From NCBI GenBank assembly GCA_029834535.1, contig JAQMWT010000421.1, positions 62,001 through 126,000 of the forward strand: a DNA stretch of 64,000 bases, read 5' to 3'. Under the pieces are notes generated by a model that was given only the letters and a program-made list of their open reading frames with translations, made no database searches and was not told the origin of the DNA. Position numbers and translations under genes: made by a program. Of the stretch, positions 46,663 through 57,856 are shown in pieces; position 1 is the first letter of the stretch, and each line of letters opens with the position of its first letter. Origin of the DNA: Chrysophaeum taylorii. Lineage: Eukaryota > Sar > Pelagophyceae > Pelagomonadales > Pelagomonadaceae.

Positions 46663-46712
46663 TAAATAATAAATAAATAAATAAACAAACAAACAAATAA
46701 ACAAATAAGTAG
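46657..46712. repeat. (AATA/AACA)n microsatellite
   Basis: An AT-rich tetranucleotide run sits between the GT90 stop and the 3' end of the secreted-protein gene; the two genes converge with less than 60 bp between them. Confidence 0.85.
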
Positions 46713-46720
46713 TAGACTTA

Positions 46721-47749
46721 TCATCCATCAATCGCGAGCGTGGTTTTGGAGAGAACGGTGGTGGTACGGACCGTCATCGTCTCGAAGTAGCCCCACTTTG
46801 CTTGGCCATTGGGCATGTCGTCGAAGTTGGGCTGGCCGGCCTCGTCGTCGGGATCGAAGTTGGTGACGGCAAAGACGACCGGACGGTCGCATTCGGACGC
46901 GTTCGACGGCGGAAACGCGGCGTCGACGAGACGCCTCGCGGCATGGACGGCAAAAGCGGTCTCGTTGTCGCGCGGCGCGAAGGACTCGTAGTAAAACAGA
47001 TTCGGCGCCACCCAGCGCGGAAAGCCGGGCGTTGCGCATCTCTCGTCGCCCGCCGAAAAGCAGATGGTGCCCGCGTAGGGCAAGTAGAGCGCGCCGGCGG
47101 GGTGGAGGTGGTACCAGACGAAGGCCAAATCCGGGTAATGGTCAAAGTTGCAGTTCAGCACGGTGATCGAGGGCGGGTCGACGCGCGTCCTGCCCTTGGA
47201 GAATGTCAGATCCCTCGCGTTCGACGTCCCGTTACCGACGTGCGGGTCGTGCGCGTTCGACGCCGTCGGGTCCGTTCCGTCGATCGCTCGCTTCGACGAA
47301 TAAAATCTTTTGCGCGGCGCGCGGAACGCCAGCGACGTCGGCGACACGTACTTTCCCGAGAGCTCGAAGACCCCGCCGACGACGTACACCAAAGAATTCG
47401 GAAATATCGACGCCGACGTCGCCGCTCCCTCGCCAACCCAGTACGCGTCGCCCATCCACTCCAGCGTTTCGTTGTCGAGGGCCGCCGACCCGTACACGAG
47501 GTAAAAGCTCAAAGCCTCGACGGCCGCGCCGCTCGCGTTCAAGCCCGCCGACGGCCCGCACCGCACCGTGCTCAGCCAAGGCGGCCCGGCGACGCCCAAC
47601 GGATCTGTCCCGTTCCACGAAGCGACCACACATCCCCCGCTCGCGATCGACTCCGAGGCGACGGTCGTCGTGTCGTAGAAAAACTGCAGCGTCGTCTTTT
47701 GCGCCGCCCACGCCTTGGCGACAACGACGACCCACCACAGCTTCATCAT
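46721..47749 (-). CDS. Secreted protein of unknown function
   Basis: 342 aa from ATG 47749 (the frame opens six codons upstream at a TTG). MMKLWWVVVVAKAWAAQ is a clear signal peptide. There are about six N-glycosylation sequons (NGT, NAS, NET, NGT, NAS and others) and several Cys that could pair. A central block FDHYPDLAFVWYHLHPAGALYLPYAGTICF is hydrophobic and beta-like, with an H-x-H pair reminiscent of cupin metal sites, but no family is recognised. The protein probably enters the secretory pathway or the cell surface. Confidence 0.75.
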   Translation of the reverse strand: MMKLWWVVVVAKAWAAQKTTLQFFYDTTTVASESIASGGCVVASWNGTDPLGVAGPPWLSTVRCGPSAGLNASGAAVEALSFYLVYGSAALDNETLEWMGDAYWVGEGAATSASIFPNSLVYVVGGVFELSGKYVSPTSLAFRAPRKRFYSSKRAIDGTDPTASNAHDPHVGNGTSNARDLTFSKGRTRVDPPSITVLNCNFDHYPDLAFVWYHLHPAGALYLPYAGTICFSAGDERCATPGFPRWVAPNLFYYESFAPRDNETAFAVHAARRLVDAAFPPSNASECDRPVVFAVTNFDPDDEAGQPNFDDMPNGQAKWGYFETMTVRTTTVLSKTTLAIDG

Positions 47750-48308
47750 CTTCTCGAAGGAACACAAGGGTAAGCATTCTTCATACTTTTTTTTTCAGAA
47801 AAGAAAACAACATGGTGATCCTCAGCGTCGCTGATTATGAAAGAAAGAACGCCTTCAAAGTTCCCTGAGCTCTTGTTGTTGTTGTGATGACTCGGCTATC
47901 GTTCCAAGATGAGACGCGCGCAGGTCGTCGGTGCGTCTCCGGTCGAGCGAGGTGCGTCTCCGCCGCGCTTCTACAAGCCGTCGTTCGCGCCCGGCTCCAA
48001 AATGGAGGAGGAAAAACGGAACCGACGGCGGAGGATGGGCGCGGAAGATCAAACAACGCATTTTAACCGCTTGCTGCGTCGCAGCGAGCGACCTGTCTCG
48101 CGAAACATATCGACTACAGGTCCGTCGGATGATGTGATCTCACACGAACCAACGAGAACGATTGAATGATTGAACGAACGATTCAACTCGCTCGCTCGCT
48201 CGCTCGCTCAGTCACTCGTCGTGAGTGTAATATTTATTTGTGCGTGTCTGACGACGACGACGACGGTGCTTTTTCTTTTCTTTGCGCAGGCGGAGGAGGA
48301 GGAGAGCT
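47750..48308. other. Intergenic region with a possible small multi-exon gene on the + strand
   Basis: An 86-aa frame starts at ATG 47909 (MRRAQVVGASPVERG..FYKPSFAPG). In the same frame, after a stop, lies a strong donor GTGAGTGTAA at 48221 and a pyrimidine-rich acceptor TTTGCGCAG ending at about 48290. The following AEEEESSSASPAG.. ends at 48394, overlapping the DysF gene. The pieces cannot be joined confidently. (CGCT)n is at about 48190-48209. Confidence 0.3.
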
Positions 48309-49727
48309 CTAGCGCGAGCCCTGCGGGGATGACGCAACTCGTCTCAGAGGCCACGCCGACTTTGGGAAGCCAGGGAAAAAGGGTCTCATCGTAAAGATCA
48401 CCGAACCGCGCCAAAGTCGGAAAGGAGGGCTTTGTTGTTGTTGTTGTTGTCTCTCGTGGTCCGTGTAGAGGTCGGCCTCGAGGGGGAGGAACGAGTAGCC
48501 AAGGAAGGAGGTTTTGGAGTCCCACCAGGCCTTAGCAGTCCGGAAGGCGTCGAGGCCGCGCGCGAGGGGGCCAGTAGGACGGCGTCGGTTGAGCGCGCGC
48601 AGCCGTCTCGCGGTGATCGCGACCCTTGTTTGTGCCGTCGAGGCGTTGAGCGTTATCGTGGCGTTGGATTTAGACGCATTCGTCGTCGTCGTCGCGGTAT
48701 TCGTCCCCGAGGCGTCGTCGAGGGTCGAAGGACTCGTCGCGGCGTCGTCGACGGGGTCGAGGCGTTGGGCGAGGGCGAGGACGACGGCGTCGAGGAGGAC
48801 GCCGAGGAGGCGAAGGCCGGGGGCGTACATGACCCAGGGTCGGAGCTGAACCGCGCTGACGTGCAAGTTGAGGAGGCTCCGCGGACCGACGCGGACGCGA
48901 GAAGCTACGGAGAAGCCGACGCGTTGCACGGAGCGCTTGCCGAGACGGAGTTGTTGCTTCTGCTCCTCGGTGCTTCGCCGTCGTATCCGAAAAAAGGGTC
49001 GCGCGCAGGACTCCCAGCCCCGGCGGATCGCGTCGAGGGGGTACGAGACGCTCAAAATAACTACGGCGACGACGGCGGCGTCGGCCGACGGAGGATACGC
49101 AATAAGGAGGAGGTTAACCATCGGCAAGTAGGTCGATCGCCGCTCCCAGGAAGCGAAGTTTGGCGTAATCGGGCACGAGATAACGAGGCCGGCCGTGCGG
49201 CGCGAGGTCGTCTTGGGCCATCCGAAGGCGGCCGCGCTGACGCCGAGGCCAAAACCGCGAAACGTGAAGTCTTCTCGCGCCAACGCCGCCAACGCCGCGA
49301 GACGTCGCCTGAAAACACTCGCGACCTGCGGCGGCTTGGGCTTGGCCACCTTCGGGGGCTCCTTGGACGAGGGCGTCAGGACTCGAACCCATCGTCGTCG
49401 CCGGAGACGCGCCTTGAGCCGTCGCACCGCGCGCCAGTCCTCGCGCGCTCGCGAGTACTCCCATCCGTCGTCGCCGCCGTAGCTTCCGTCGAGGATCCAG
49501 TCGGTCGTCCACTCCCACCCATCCGGCGCGCGGTTCTCCTCGCCCGGACCCATTCCCACCACCTCGCCCGATGCCGTCGCGAACCCGATCGACGCCCACG
49601 AAGATCTCGCCCGGCTCTCGACTTCGAACACTTCAACAAGTTTCTGCCGCGGCACCGACGACTCCCCCGCGACGAGACGGCTCGCCACGACCAAAGCGCA
49701 CAACCTCTTCATCAAAAAACGCGACAT
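48309..49727 (-). CDS. DysF (peroxin/dysferlin) domain membrane protein
   Basis: 472 aa from ATG 49727; MKRLCALVVASRLVAGESS (aa 6-24) resembles a signal peptide. A DysF pair follows at about aa 30-115: VEVFEVESRARSSWA, WEWTTDWILD and GDDGWEYSRAREDWRAVRRLKARLRRRRWVRV. The Trp/Arg-stacked ending is typical of the peroxin/dysferlin fold. One or two hydrophobic helices follow (around aa 205-235 and 305-325), and two Thr/Asn-rich sequon clusters at about aa 340-360. DysF domains occur in ferlins, in TECPR1 (which binds sphingomyelin) and in yeast Pex30 at ER membranes. The C-terminus MRPFFPGFPKSAWPLRR is conserved-looking. Exact role unknown. Confidence 0.75.
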   Translation of the reverse strand: MSRFLMKRLCALVVASRLVAGESSVPRQKLVEVFEVESRARSSWASIGFATASGEVVGMGPGEENRAPDGWEWTTDWILDGSYGGDDGWEYSRAREDWRAVRRLKARLRRRRWVRVLTPSSKEPPKVAKPKPPQVASVFRRRLAALAALAREDFTFRGFGLGVSAAAFGWPKTTSRRTAGLVISCPITPNFASWERRSTYLPMVNLLLIAYPPSADAAVVAVVILSVSYPLDAIRRGWESCARPFFRIRRRSTEEQKQQLRLGKRSVQRVGFSVASRVRVGPRSLLNLHVSAVQLRPWVMYAPGLRLLGVLLDAVVLALAQRLDPVDDAATSPSTLDDASGTNTATTTTNASKSNATITLNASTAQTRVAITARRLRALNRRRPTGPLARGLDAFRTAKAWWDSKTSFLGYSFLPLEADLYTDHERQQQQQQSPPFRLWRGSVIFTMRPFFPGFPKSAWPLRRVASSPQGSR

Positions 49728-49832
49728 GCTCGTCTACTCGTCGACGACGCATCACATCCTACGTGGGTTAATAATAAGTAAGGGGGGTTAGGGAACAAAC
49801 CACAGAGGGGAAGGACGGACTCGTCTCTCGAT

Positions 49833-50402
49833 ATGAGAGCGGTGCTGCTGCTGCTGCTTGTTATTGTCATCATCGTTGGAGCGGTGGGTGGCGCACCGAC
49901 GGCGGCTCCGAGCGCCGCCGCCGACGGCCCCCTCGAGCCCTGCGTCAAGCGCATCGAACTCCATAGAATTCAAATGTCCCGCGTCCTGCTCACGGTGGCC
50001 ATCGTCGCATTTTTTCTCGGCGTCTGCCTCTGCTCGTGCGTCGTGTGTTGCCTGTGGTGCATTGCCTCGCGAGTCAATTACTCTGTCGACGAGGGCTTCA
50101 CCAACACCTTCGACGGTCTCGGGATCGTCGACCGGATACGGCATCTCGGAGACCGGTACGCGAGGGACGACGAGAATCCGCGGGGCGACGAGGAGCATCC
50201 GCGTCGCGCCCCGAGATCGAGGGTCGCCTACACCCGCGTCGCAGCTCGCGACACCGAAATGCCAGCCCGCGGACCCCCCGACCAGGGCAAAAAGAACAAG
50301 CCGGTGGGCCGGAGAAGACGGGGAGGAGACCCGGGCGCCGTCGTCGCGCCGCCGGCAAACGACGACGACGACGACGTCGGGGAGGTGGCCTCCTCGGTAT
50401 GA
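49833..50402 (+). CDS. Small signal-peptide/single-pass membrane protein
   Basis: 189 aa from ATG 49833. MRAVLLLLLVIVIIVGAVGGA is a signal peptide. A second hydrophobic helix rich in Cys (VAFFLGVCLCSCVVCCLWC, about aa 58-76) is a likely transmembrane segment with possible palmitoylation. The remaining 110 aa are basic, disordered and end in a D-rich run (DDDDDVGEVASSV) with a C-terminal SSV, which could fit a class-I-like PDZ ligand (S-S-V). PDZ proteins are encoded at 11901 and 14747; any link is inference. No family recognised. It is followed by (ATT)n at about 50418-50437. Confidence 0.68.
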   Translation: MRAVLLLLLVIVIIVGAVGGAPTAAPSAAADGPLEPCVKRIELHRIQMSRVLLTVAIVAFFLGVCLCSCVVCCLWCIASRVNYSVDEGFTNTFDGLGIVDRIRHLGDRYARDDENPRGDEEHPRRAPRSRVAYTRVAARDTEMPARGPPDQGKKNKPVGRRRRGGDPGAVVAPPANDDDDDVGEVASSV

Positions 50403-50505
50403 TTCCAGGGATTTTATTATTATTATTATTATTATTACGCTATGGCCGAGGCGACTGACTGTTGTTCGGAGTAGCAATATTCAATCATACTCTCGGGCGG
50501 TCGAG

Positions 50506-51195
50506 TCAACCGAGGGCATGTAACGCGATCTTTTGGAGCGGTGGTCTCTTGTTGGGCGCAATAATCCAGGCGGCCTGCTGGGAGTCGTGCCAGACGCCGA
50601 TAAGCTGGGAGACGGCGAGAAAGGCGAAGGCGAGGGTCGCGAGACACCTCGGGTCGAGACGGCTGGCGATCCTCGCGGCGCCGAGAGAGCCAAGTTTGTG
50701 GCCGAGGAACATGAGGAAAAATGATGCGACAAAGGCGGCGAGACCCATCCTTGCGGGGCCGAGGTGCGCGATGCCGCCGGCGACCCCGCCGGCGATGTTG
50801 TTAAGGGTCATAGGGATCGCGAGACGCCAAGCGACGCCCTCGAGCGCGAGCGCCGAGAGCGGGGAGGGTTCTCTGCGCCAATAGCCCGTCGCTTCGCCGT
50901 AGGCGAGGTACAGAAAAATGGCTGCCGCCATCGCGCCCGCCGCTGTGGGCGCGGCGGCACCCAGGATCGCCCCCGCGCGCGCCGAGACGCAGGCCCCGAC
51001 CGCGTTGGCCGCCGACACGGTCAAGTTGAGCCTCGCCGACAGGAGCGATTCGCGGAGGCCGAGGGAGACGCCCACGATGAAGTTGTCGAGGCTCGAGGAG
51101 ACCGAGAGCAGTACGAGGTCGAGTTGGGTCGGCCAGATGTGGGTTGTCATCGGGCGAGACATCGCGCCTTTGGTGTTCTTGTACAAAACATACAT
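50506..51195 (-). CDS. MntP/YtaF-like manganese-efflux family membrane protein
   Basis: 229 aa from ATG 51195 (ATGs at 51162 and 51150 are also possible). The protein is highly hydrophobic with about six transmembrane helices. The first half carries LSVSSSLDNFIVGVSLGLR and the second IPMTLNNIAGGVAGGI, the two repeated D/N-N-x3-G signatures of the MntP/YtaF (DUF204) fold; E. coli MntP exports Mn2+. In this protein both halves keep an Asn-rich motif as in YtaF rather than the DAF of MntP, so metal specificity is open. Such proteins are rarely described in eukaryotes. It is divergent from the J-domain gene, whose ATG is 108 bp away. Confidence 0.72.
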   Translation of the reverse strand: MYVLYKNTKGAMSRPMTTHIWPTQLDLVLLSVSSSLDNFIVGVSLGLRESLLSARLNLTVSAANAVGACVSARAGAILGAAAPTAAGAMAAAIFLYLAYGEATGYWRREPSPLSALALEGVAWRLAIPMTLNNIAGGVAGGIAHLGPARMGLAAFVASFFLMFLGHKLGSLGAARIASRLDPRCLATLAFAFLAVSQLIGVWHDSQQAAWIIAPNKRPPLQKIALHALG

Positions 51196-51303
51196 TCACG
51201 AGTGGTTTACTCTCTCTTCAACACACACTGTGTGCAGGCTTAGACGACCGGCTCCGGCACCCGCGAGCGACGCTGGGCTGGCAGCCTCGAGGGGCGCACC
51301 ACC

Positions 51304-54300
51304 ATGAGGGTGAAAAAGGCGGCGCAGGTGCTGGGCGTCAGAGAGGACGACGGCGAGCAGGCCATCCGAGCGGCATATCGGTGCGTTGTGTCCCGAGAGA
51401 GAGGATGTCAAAGTAGCGCCCGGAGGGAGGGAGGGATGTTGTCTCGAGAGGTCCGCGGTACCGAGCGCTGAGCCCGTGTTTCGCAGACGACTAGCGATCA
51501 AATGGCATCCGGACAAATGCAAAGACGTGCGTCGCGGCGTCCTTTGGTGCTTTTTTTGGCGTCGCGACGACGATTACGACGACGACTCCTCGAGAACCAC
51601 CTTTCCGATGATGATGATGATGTCGGTCGTGCGCGCGCAGGTGCCTCGCGAAGAAGCGACGCGCAAGTTCCAGGAGATCAACCAGGCGTTCCAGGCTTTG
51701 TCTCACTTCAAGGAGACGGGCGTCGAGGCGGACTCGGAGAACGACGCGCCGTGCTCGCGCGGCGGCGGCCGGAACGACAGGTTCATGGACCTCGCGGAAA
51801 TGATGATGTTCTTCGAGTTCATGATGGGCGGCGCGCGGGGGTCCTCGCCCAACGGGAGGCGGGGGTTCGTCGACGTGGATATGATGTTCGACTTCGCGTT
51901 CGGAGCGCGACGCGGCGCTCCGGCGCACTGGGGGGCGATGGACGACGAGGAGGACGACGACTACGAGGACGACGACGACTACGAATACGACGACGACGAC
52001 GATTTTGACGACGACGACGAGGAGGAGGAGGAGGAGGAGGAGGAGGATCTTCGAGGGACGCTCGGGCGGGGTCCCGCGCCGGCCAAGGCGGGGGCGCACC
52101 AAAAGAACAACGAGGTGCCGCGCGACAAGCCGGCGTACGCGAGCGCGGACGACGCGCGCAAGCTTACGGTCGGCGAGCTCAAATCGCTGCTGCGCGAGCG
52201 CGACGTCGACTTCTCGGGCTGTTTGGAGAAGTCGGAGATGCTCGCGTTGCTTCTCGAATGGGAGGCCGCGCACGTCGCGGGCGCGCCTTCGTCTCGTAGT
52301 CGCGACGAGGGTCGTCCCGACGAGGAGGAGGAGGACGACGAGGACGACGACGAAGAGGGCTGCGCGCTCGACGACGACGACAACGCCAAAAAAGACTCGG
52401 CGGCCAAATCGGGGAGCTGTGACGACGACGGCGGCGGCGGCGTCGAGAAGAACGGGGTGGATGTTGGCGGGTTCTCGACGACGACGACGACGACGACGAA
52501 AGCGCGGCGCGCGGCGCGAAAAAAGGCGCAGCAGAAGCGCAAGAAGGAGCGGCAGAAGGCCGAGCGATCGGCGGCCACCAAGGCGGACGACGACGCGCGG
52601 CCCGAGGAGGGCGGCGACGACGCGACGCTCGAGCACCACCACCACCACCACCGTAAGGATGCCGAGGATTCCGCGGCGAAGAACGGGGCTGTCGTCGAGG
52701 ACGCCGAGTCGGACGTTTCGTCGAAGCGAAGATATTCGCAGCTCCGCGACGAGGTGTTGGTCGACGTGGCGAACGCGGTCGACGCGGGCGACGCGCGCGG
52801 CGCGGCCCGGGCGCTCGAGGCGGCGGCGCGCGTGGGCCTCGAGCCGGGCGGCCAGTACCGCGCGCTCTTCGAGCACGCGGCGCGCCTCGTCAAGGCCGCC
52901 GACGAGCGCGACGCCGAGGCCGACAGACAGAAGGCCAAGGAGGAGGCGGCCAAGAGGAAGCACGACGACAAGCGCGCGCGGCGCGAGGCTCGCAAGAAGG
53001 CGCTCGCCGACAAGGTCGAGGTCGAGGAGCGCGAGCGCGAGCGCCGCGAGGCGGAGCGGCGCGAGAAGAAGGCTGCCAAGAAGAAGGAGAAGCAGTCCGA
53101 GGCTCCTCCGGCCAACAACAACAACAACAAGGCCGAAGTGAAGAAGAAGGGCGAAGACGAAGACGAAGAAGAAGAAGAAGAGGGCCGCCGCGACGACGAC
53201 CCCGGTGTGGCGAGCGCGAGTTCGAGTCTCGGGAACGACGAGGGCGAAGAGGTCCTCTTCCGAGGCGGCGCGGCCGGGTCTTCGTCGTCGTCCTCGTCGT
53301 CCTCCTCCCCCGCGGCGGCGGCGTTGAAGCAGGAGGATGGCGTCAAGAGGACGTCGGAGCGCGAGTCGAGCGCCAAGCGGGTCAAGGGCGCGTCGCCGTC
53401 GCCGTCGCGCGGGCCCGAGATCTACGCGCAGGCCTCGGCGAGCAACAGTAAAATGGGCAGCGGGAAGAAGAACAACAAAAGCGCGGCGCCCAAGGGAGGA
53501 GGAAGCGAGAACAGGCCGCCCAAGACGAACCACGCGGCGGCGGTTTCGAGCAAGCAGGGCGGGACGACGACGACGGCCGGGGGGGCGTCGTCGTCGCCGT
53601 CGAAGAGCGACGCGAAGAACGGCGAGGACCAGATGGACCTCGACGAGCTCGAGGCGGAGCAGCTACGGCAGGTGCTGCAGATGTCGCTCGACCAGGCGGC
53701 CAAAGAAGAGGAGGAGCGCAAGGCGGCGGCGCGGGCGGTGGAGCGCGCGGACCTCGCGTCGCGGCGAGAGCGCGAGCGCGCGCTCCAGCGGGAGTGGAAC
53801 TCGACGCAGCGGCGAGCGGCCGTGCAGCAGACCAAGGCGCGCGAGGCCGACGCGCGCCGCGAGGCCGAGCTCCAGCGCGCGTCGGCGACGGCGGCTGCGG
53901 TTGCGCTGAGCGGGCTGCCGGGTTTCGAAGACCTCGCCGGTCACCGGGCGCAAGCCGCGGCCGCGGGGATCGGGGTCTTTCCGCCGGCGTTGGGGTCGCA
54001 GCGGGGCCGGTCTGCCCCGGCGGGCCGATCGACGGGGAAGCTCCCGGGAGGGCAGCGGCCCGCGAGGGCGCCGGTGCCCGCGCCCTTCGGGTCGGCGGCG
54101 GCGGCGTTGGACGGCGGCTTAGAAGAAGACGACGACGACGACGACGGCCTACAAATCGCCGAGCAGGCCGTATCGGGCGTGCTCGACGACGACGACCTCT
54201 TCTCCTCTTCGGGCGGCGATCTGCTGCGAGAACGACCCGCGGTGGCGCCGGCGGCGGCTTCCGGCGCGAAAGACTTCCTCCTCAAGGGGTCCTTGGCCGG

Positions 54301-55813
54301 TCTCGAGCCGCCGGCCCCGTTCGGCCGATCGTCCTCGGTCGGGAGCCGGGCCCAACAACAACAACAACAGCAACAGCAACAACAACAACAACAACAACAA
54401 CAACAGGTCGCGTCGCCCCCTCGCGGCGGCGGGGGGTTCGACCCGCCTCGTCCGCAGCGGTCGAGCTCGCTCCAGCCGCACGCCCCCGCGTTTTCGGCGG
54501 CGGCGGCGGGACGCGGCGCGCAGCAGCAGCAGCAGGCGCGCGTTTCGGGCATCTACGGCGCGCCGGCGCCCGCGGTCGCTCGGGGACCATCGCCCTCGAC
54601 GCTGCCCGCCGCGGCGCAGCGAGGGCCGTCGCGGCCCGGCAGCTCGGCGGCTCCGCCCGCCGCGGCGCAGCGCGCGGGCTTTGGCGCGGCGAGCTCGATG
54701 CAGTCGCAGCTCCTCGCGCTCGGGGGCTCGCCGCTCTTTATTCCGCAGCAGCAGGCCTCGGCCCGCCCGCCCTCGCCGCCGCCGTCCGGCGGGATGTCTC
54801 CCCTCGTGCCGCCGCCGCCGCCGCCGCGCCCCCCCCCGCCGCCGGGAAAGCAAGCCGCCGCGTCGACGCGGCTCGGACCGGGGGCGACGGCGAACGCCTA
54901 CGCGCGGCAGCAACAGCCGCCCTACGTCCCGTCGTCCCAGCAGCAGCAATATAGCGGCGTGCCGAGACCCGCGACCTACGTTTCGGCCTCGAATCCGCAA
55001 CCGCGATGGATCGCGAGCGACGCGGGCGGACGCGGACCGAGATCTACAAACCTCTACGCGCAGCGGAACCTCGCCGCGGCGCCCCCTTTCGTGCCCGCGC
55101 ACCAGCGAGGCGTCCAGCAGATGCAAACCGCGCCGCCGCGAGGTCCGCCGGGCGTGGTGAAACCGGTCGGCATCGCCAGGTCGGGCCTCGCTCCCGCGGC
55201 GGGCTTCGCGACCGCGCCGCCCTACGCCAAGCCCGCCGTTCCGCTCGGTACCCTCGCGACGGCGCAACAACGAACGGCCGCCCAGCGACCGCCTCACCTC
55301 GGAGCCGTCCCGACGGGCGCGACCGCCTTGCCCTCGGGACCGACCAATCCCTACGCGGCGGCGGCCGCGCGTTCCGCGACGCCCCACCAGCGCCTCGCGC
55401 GCCAACCGCCGCCCCGCGCGCAACCCGCTCGACTCGACGGCGCCTCCTCGGCCTTGGACGCGAGCAGGCTCGGCCTGCAGCGAATCGCGGCGATCCGCCA
55501 GGGTCGGTCCTCGCCCCTTTCTCTCTCGGAACAACAACAAGCCCCGCGCTGGTCACCCGCCGTCGACGATTCCCTTCGTCTCGCCATGGAAATGTCGCGC
55601 CAGTCGGAACTTGCCGACGCCCTCTCGACCCTCGACGACTCCCCCGCTTCGCTTCCTCAAAGACACGCCGACGCCGTCGACGCCAGACTCGCCGCGGCAG
55701 CCCCCGAGTGGGTCCCGGCCTCGGTCCGCGAGGCCCGCGCTAAGGAGGCCGCGACTCTCGTCGACGAACCGACCGACCTCCCAGATCCCCCCGCCAAGTT
55801 GGCTTCTATATGA
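51304..55813 (+). CDS. Large J-domain protein with SAP-like and UIM motifs, three exons
   Basis: Exons 51304-51380, 51487-51526 and 51641-55813; introns are 106 and 114 nt. It encodes 1429 aa. The J-domain only becomes complete by splicing: AAQVLGVREDDGEQAIRAAY-RRLAIKWHPDKCKD-VPREEATRKFQEINQAFQALS, with HPDK. Downstream are an acidic stretch, a SAP-like motif similar to the MANF/ARMET C-domain (TVGELKSLLRERDVDFSGCLEKSEM, about aa 212-236), a long Lys/Arg/Glu coiled coil, and a UIM-like LRQVLQMSLDQAA near aa 710-722. A poly-Gln run (about aa 944-961), Pro-rich segments and a second UIM-like SLRLAMEMSRQSE (about aa 1346-1358) follow. J plus UIM is the DNAJB2/HSJ1 logic of delivering ubiquitylated clients with Hsp70; this much larger protein may act similarly. 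Confidence 0.85.
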
Positions 55814-57856
55814 GGACGACGCCGACGCCTCAACTGCCAAATGAAACCAAACGAAACGAAACCAAACGACGGGCGGCAGTTTTGGTCGCGAGCTTGCCCC
55901 TTTCCTTTCAGAAAGCTGCACCTTTTTCCTCCTCTTCGACATTCTCTATCGTGGCGCGCCTTTTCTCTCCCTTTTTTCCGGCCAACTACCTCGCGGCCTC
56001 TGCCACCACTACCCGCCGAATAACGCTAGCTCTTTCGCGCTCTATCATTCACTCACTCGCTCACTCCCTCCCTCCCTCCCTCCCTAGGGCCTGTACCCGT
56101 CTGCTTCGATCTATTCCCGCGGACGGAATGGGGCCTACCACTGCTACGCGACCGCGCCCTTCCACAATTTCCCTACGAGGAAGGAAGGAAGGAAGGAAGG
56201 AAGGACGGACGGACGAGCGAGCTCGCCGCTTCCAAGCCTGGCTACATTTCTGTCTTGGCGGACGGACCGACATCTCTTCATTTTCGCAGTCTCTCGGCAG
56301 CGCGCCCCGCCACGCACCCAACCTTCGCTCTGCTCTGCTCGTTTCCCCCCGCGAGCCAAGAGCCGACGGTGCTGGCTGGGCTTCGACCAGCCGCGGTCTG
56401 CTCAGGGGATCATCTTCTTCACTGTGGTGGTGGTGGTGGTGGTGGTGGTGGTGGTGGTGGTGGTGGTGGCGCAAAGCCCTTGGCGCGCGTCGTCGGGCTT
56501 CTCGGTTTATTCTATATTAATATCAATGACGGCGCGGCGATGACCGGGTTCATTCATTCATTCATTCATTCATTCACCATACGCTCCCGTGCACTGGAGG
56601 ATGGATTCCCCTCCTCCGCGGAGAGAAGGAGACCCTTAGCTTTGCGCCGCCAAAATTGTATGGCACGTCGTAGGATCAGAGTCGCGTGGCCGAGAGACGA
56701 GGGGCGCTGGAAGGAGCGTCGAGGGAGATTCGACGCCTGGCGCCGCGATGCGGAGACCGCGATTTGAATGAATGACTACACCCACCATCTCGTCGTTAGC
56801 CTTTCCACTGCGCCCCCCGGCCGTAATTATTACCTGTCCCGTACCGCGTCGCAAGCCTACAGCACGCCAAGCGGCACACAAGTTTTCTGAGCAGCTGCTA
56901 AGGTGTTCTGCGGAGATATGGGCGACTTTGCGAAAATACTGAATCGAGCGAGCACTACGGGCGGCGACGAGATCGCTCGCGTCGTCGTAACGACGGAAAT
57001 GCAGCGACAGGGCGGAAGGTGACTGGCAGAACGAAGGGCCCAAAGCATAACACGCACGTAGCGATGCTGGCCATCTGCGGTGGCGAGACGCCGTCACGGT
57101 CCAAGCGAGATCAACTGCACGCTGGACACTACGCGGTCCGCTCTCCCGCGTCGTCGATCGCATCGACGTCTTGGATTTATTTCGCGAGGGCTGCGGGAGG
57201 CGCAGGACGAGGCGAGCGACCAAATTCATCGGCGCTCCCGCGGACTTAATTTACCGACGAAGAATTCGCAAGACGGGTTCGCAGCGTTCGAAAAATCCGT
57301 GCGATTTTCTCGACGAGTTGTTTCCGCGGCGACGCCGTGGCATCAGGATGGCGGCAACTGGTGCGCTGCGGGCGAGGACCTTCCCGCTTGATGTCGTCAA
57401 AACCCGCGAGTGTCTCGCGTTCCTCCCCGGAACGCAGCGCTGGCCCCTCCACAACGCCTCGCACTTCGCCGACGGCACGCCCTACACGGGCACGACTCTT
57501 CCACCGCTCCCAGATGTTGACGCGATTATCGACAACCAAAATCCACTCCGCTAGTTCGACCTCGAACTGGACCAATGACTACGAAGTCGTGTTCGCATTC
57601 GCCAGCCGCAACGAAGCCGCTGTCATCGTCCGAAGAGCGCCACCCCCACGGACTTCGCCACGTCAGTTCGGTCCTTCCGTTAAATTTCAGAAGAATTGCG
57701 CCCTGTACATACATACATACATGCAAAGTGGTAGCTTTTGGATTGTGTATCTTATTCGTGTTGAACAACAACCACATAAACACTTACGTGGTGGTATGAT
57801 ATCCGTAGTCGAAAATCTTGCGGAGCCACTATAGCGCGCAAGCCTGCCTAACGACC
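55814..57856. other. Intergenic region with several microsatellites; no confident gene
   Basis: (CCCT)n near 56060-56086, (GGAA)n at about 56178-56203, (GGT)n at 56423-56468 (about 15 units), (CATT)n at about 56550-56575 and (ACAT)n at about 57705-57721. A 127-aa frame at 57171-57554 (+) and overlapping frames (VDRIDVLDLFREGLREAQ..) hint at decayed coding sequence, but no family is recognised. Confidence 0.5.

Noticed and set aside
56061-56474. Poly-His protein on the minus strand
   Set aside because: It reads the (GGT)n microsatellite in reverse; not a gene.
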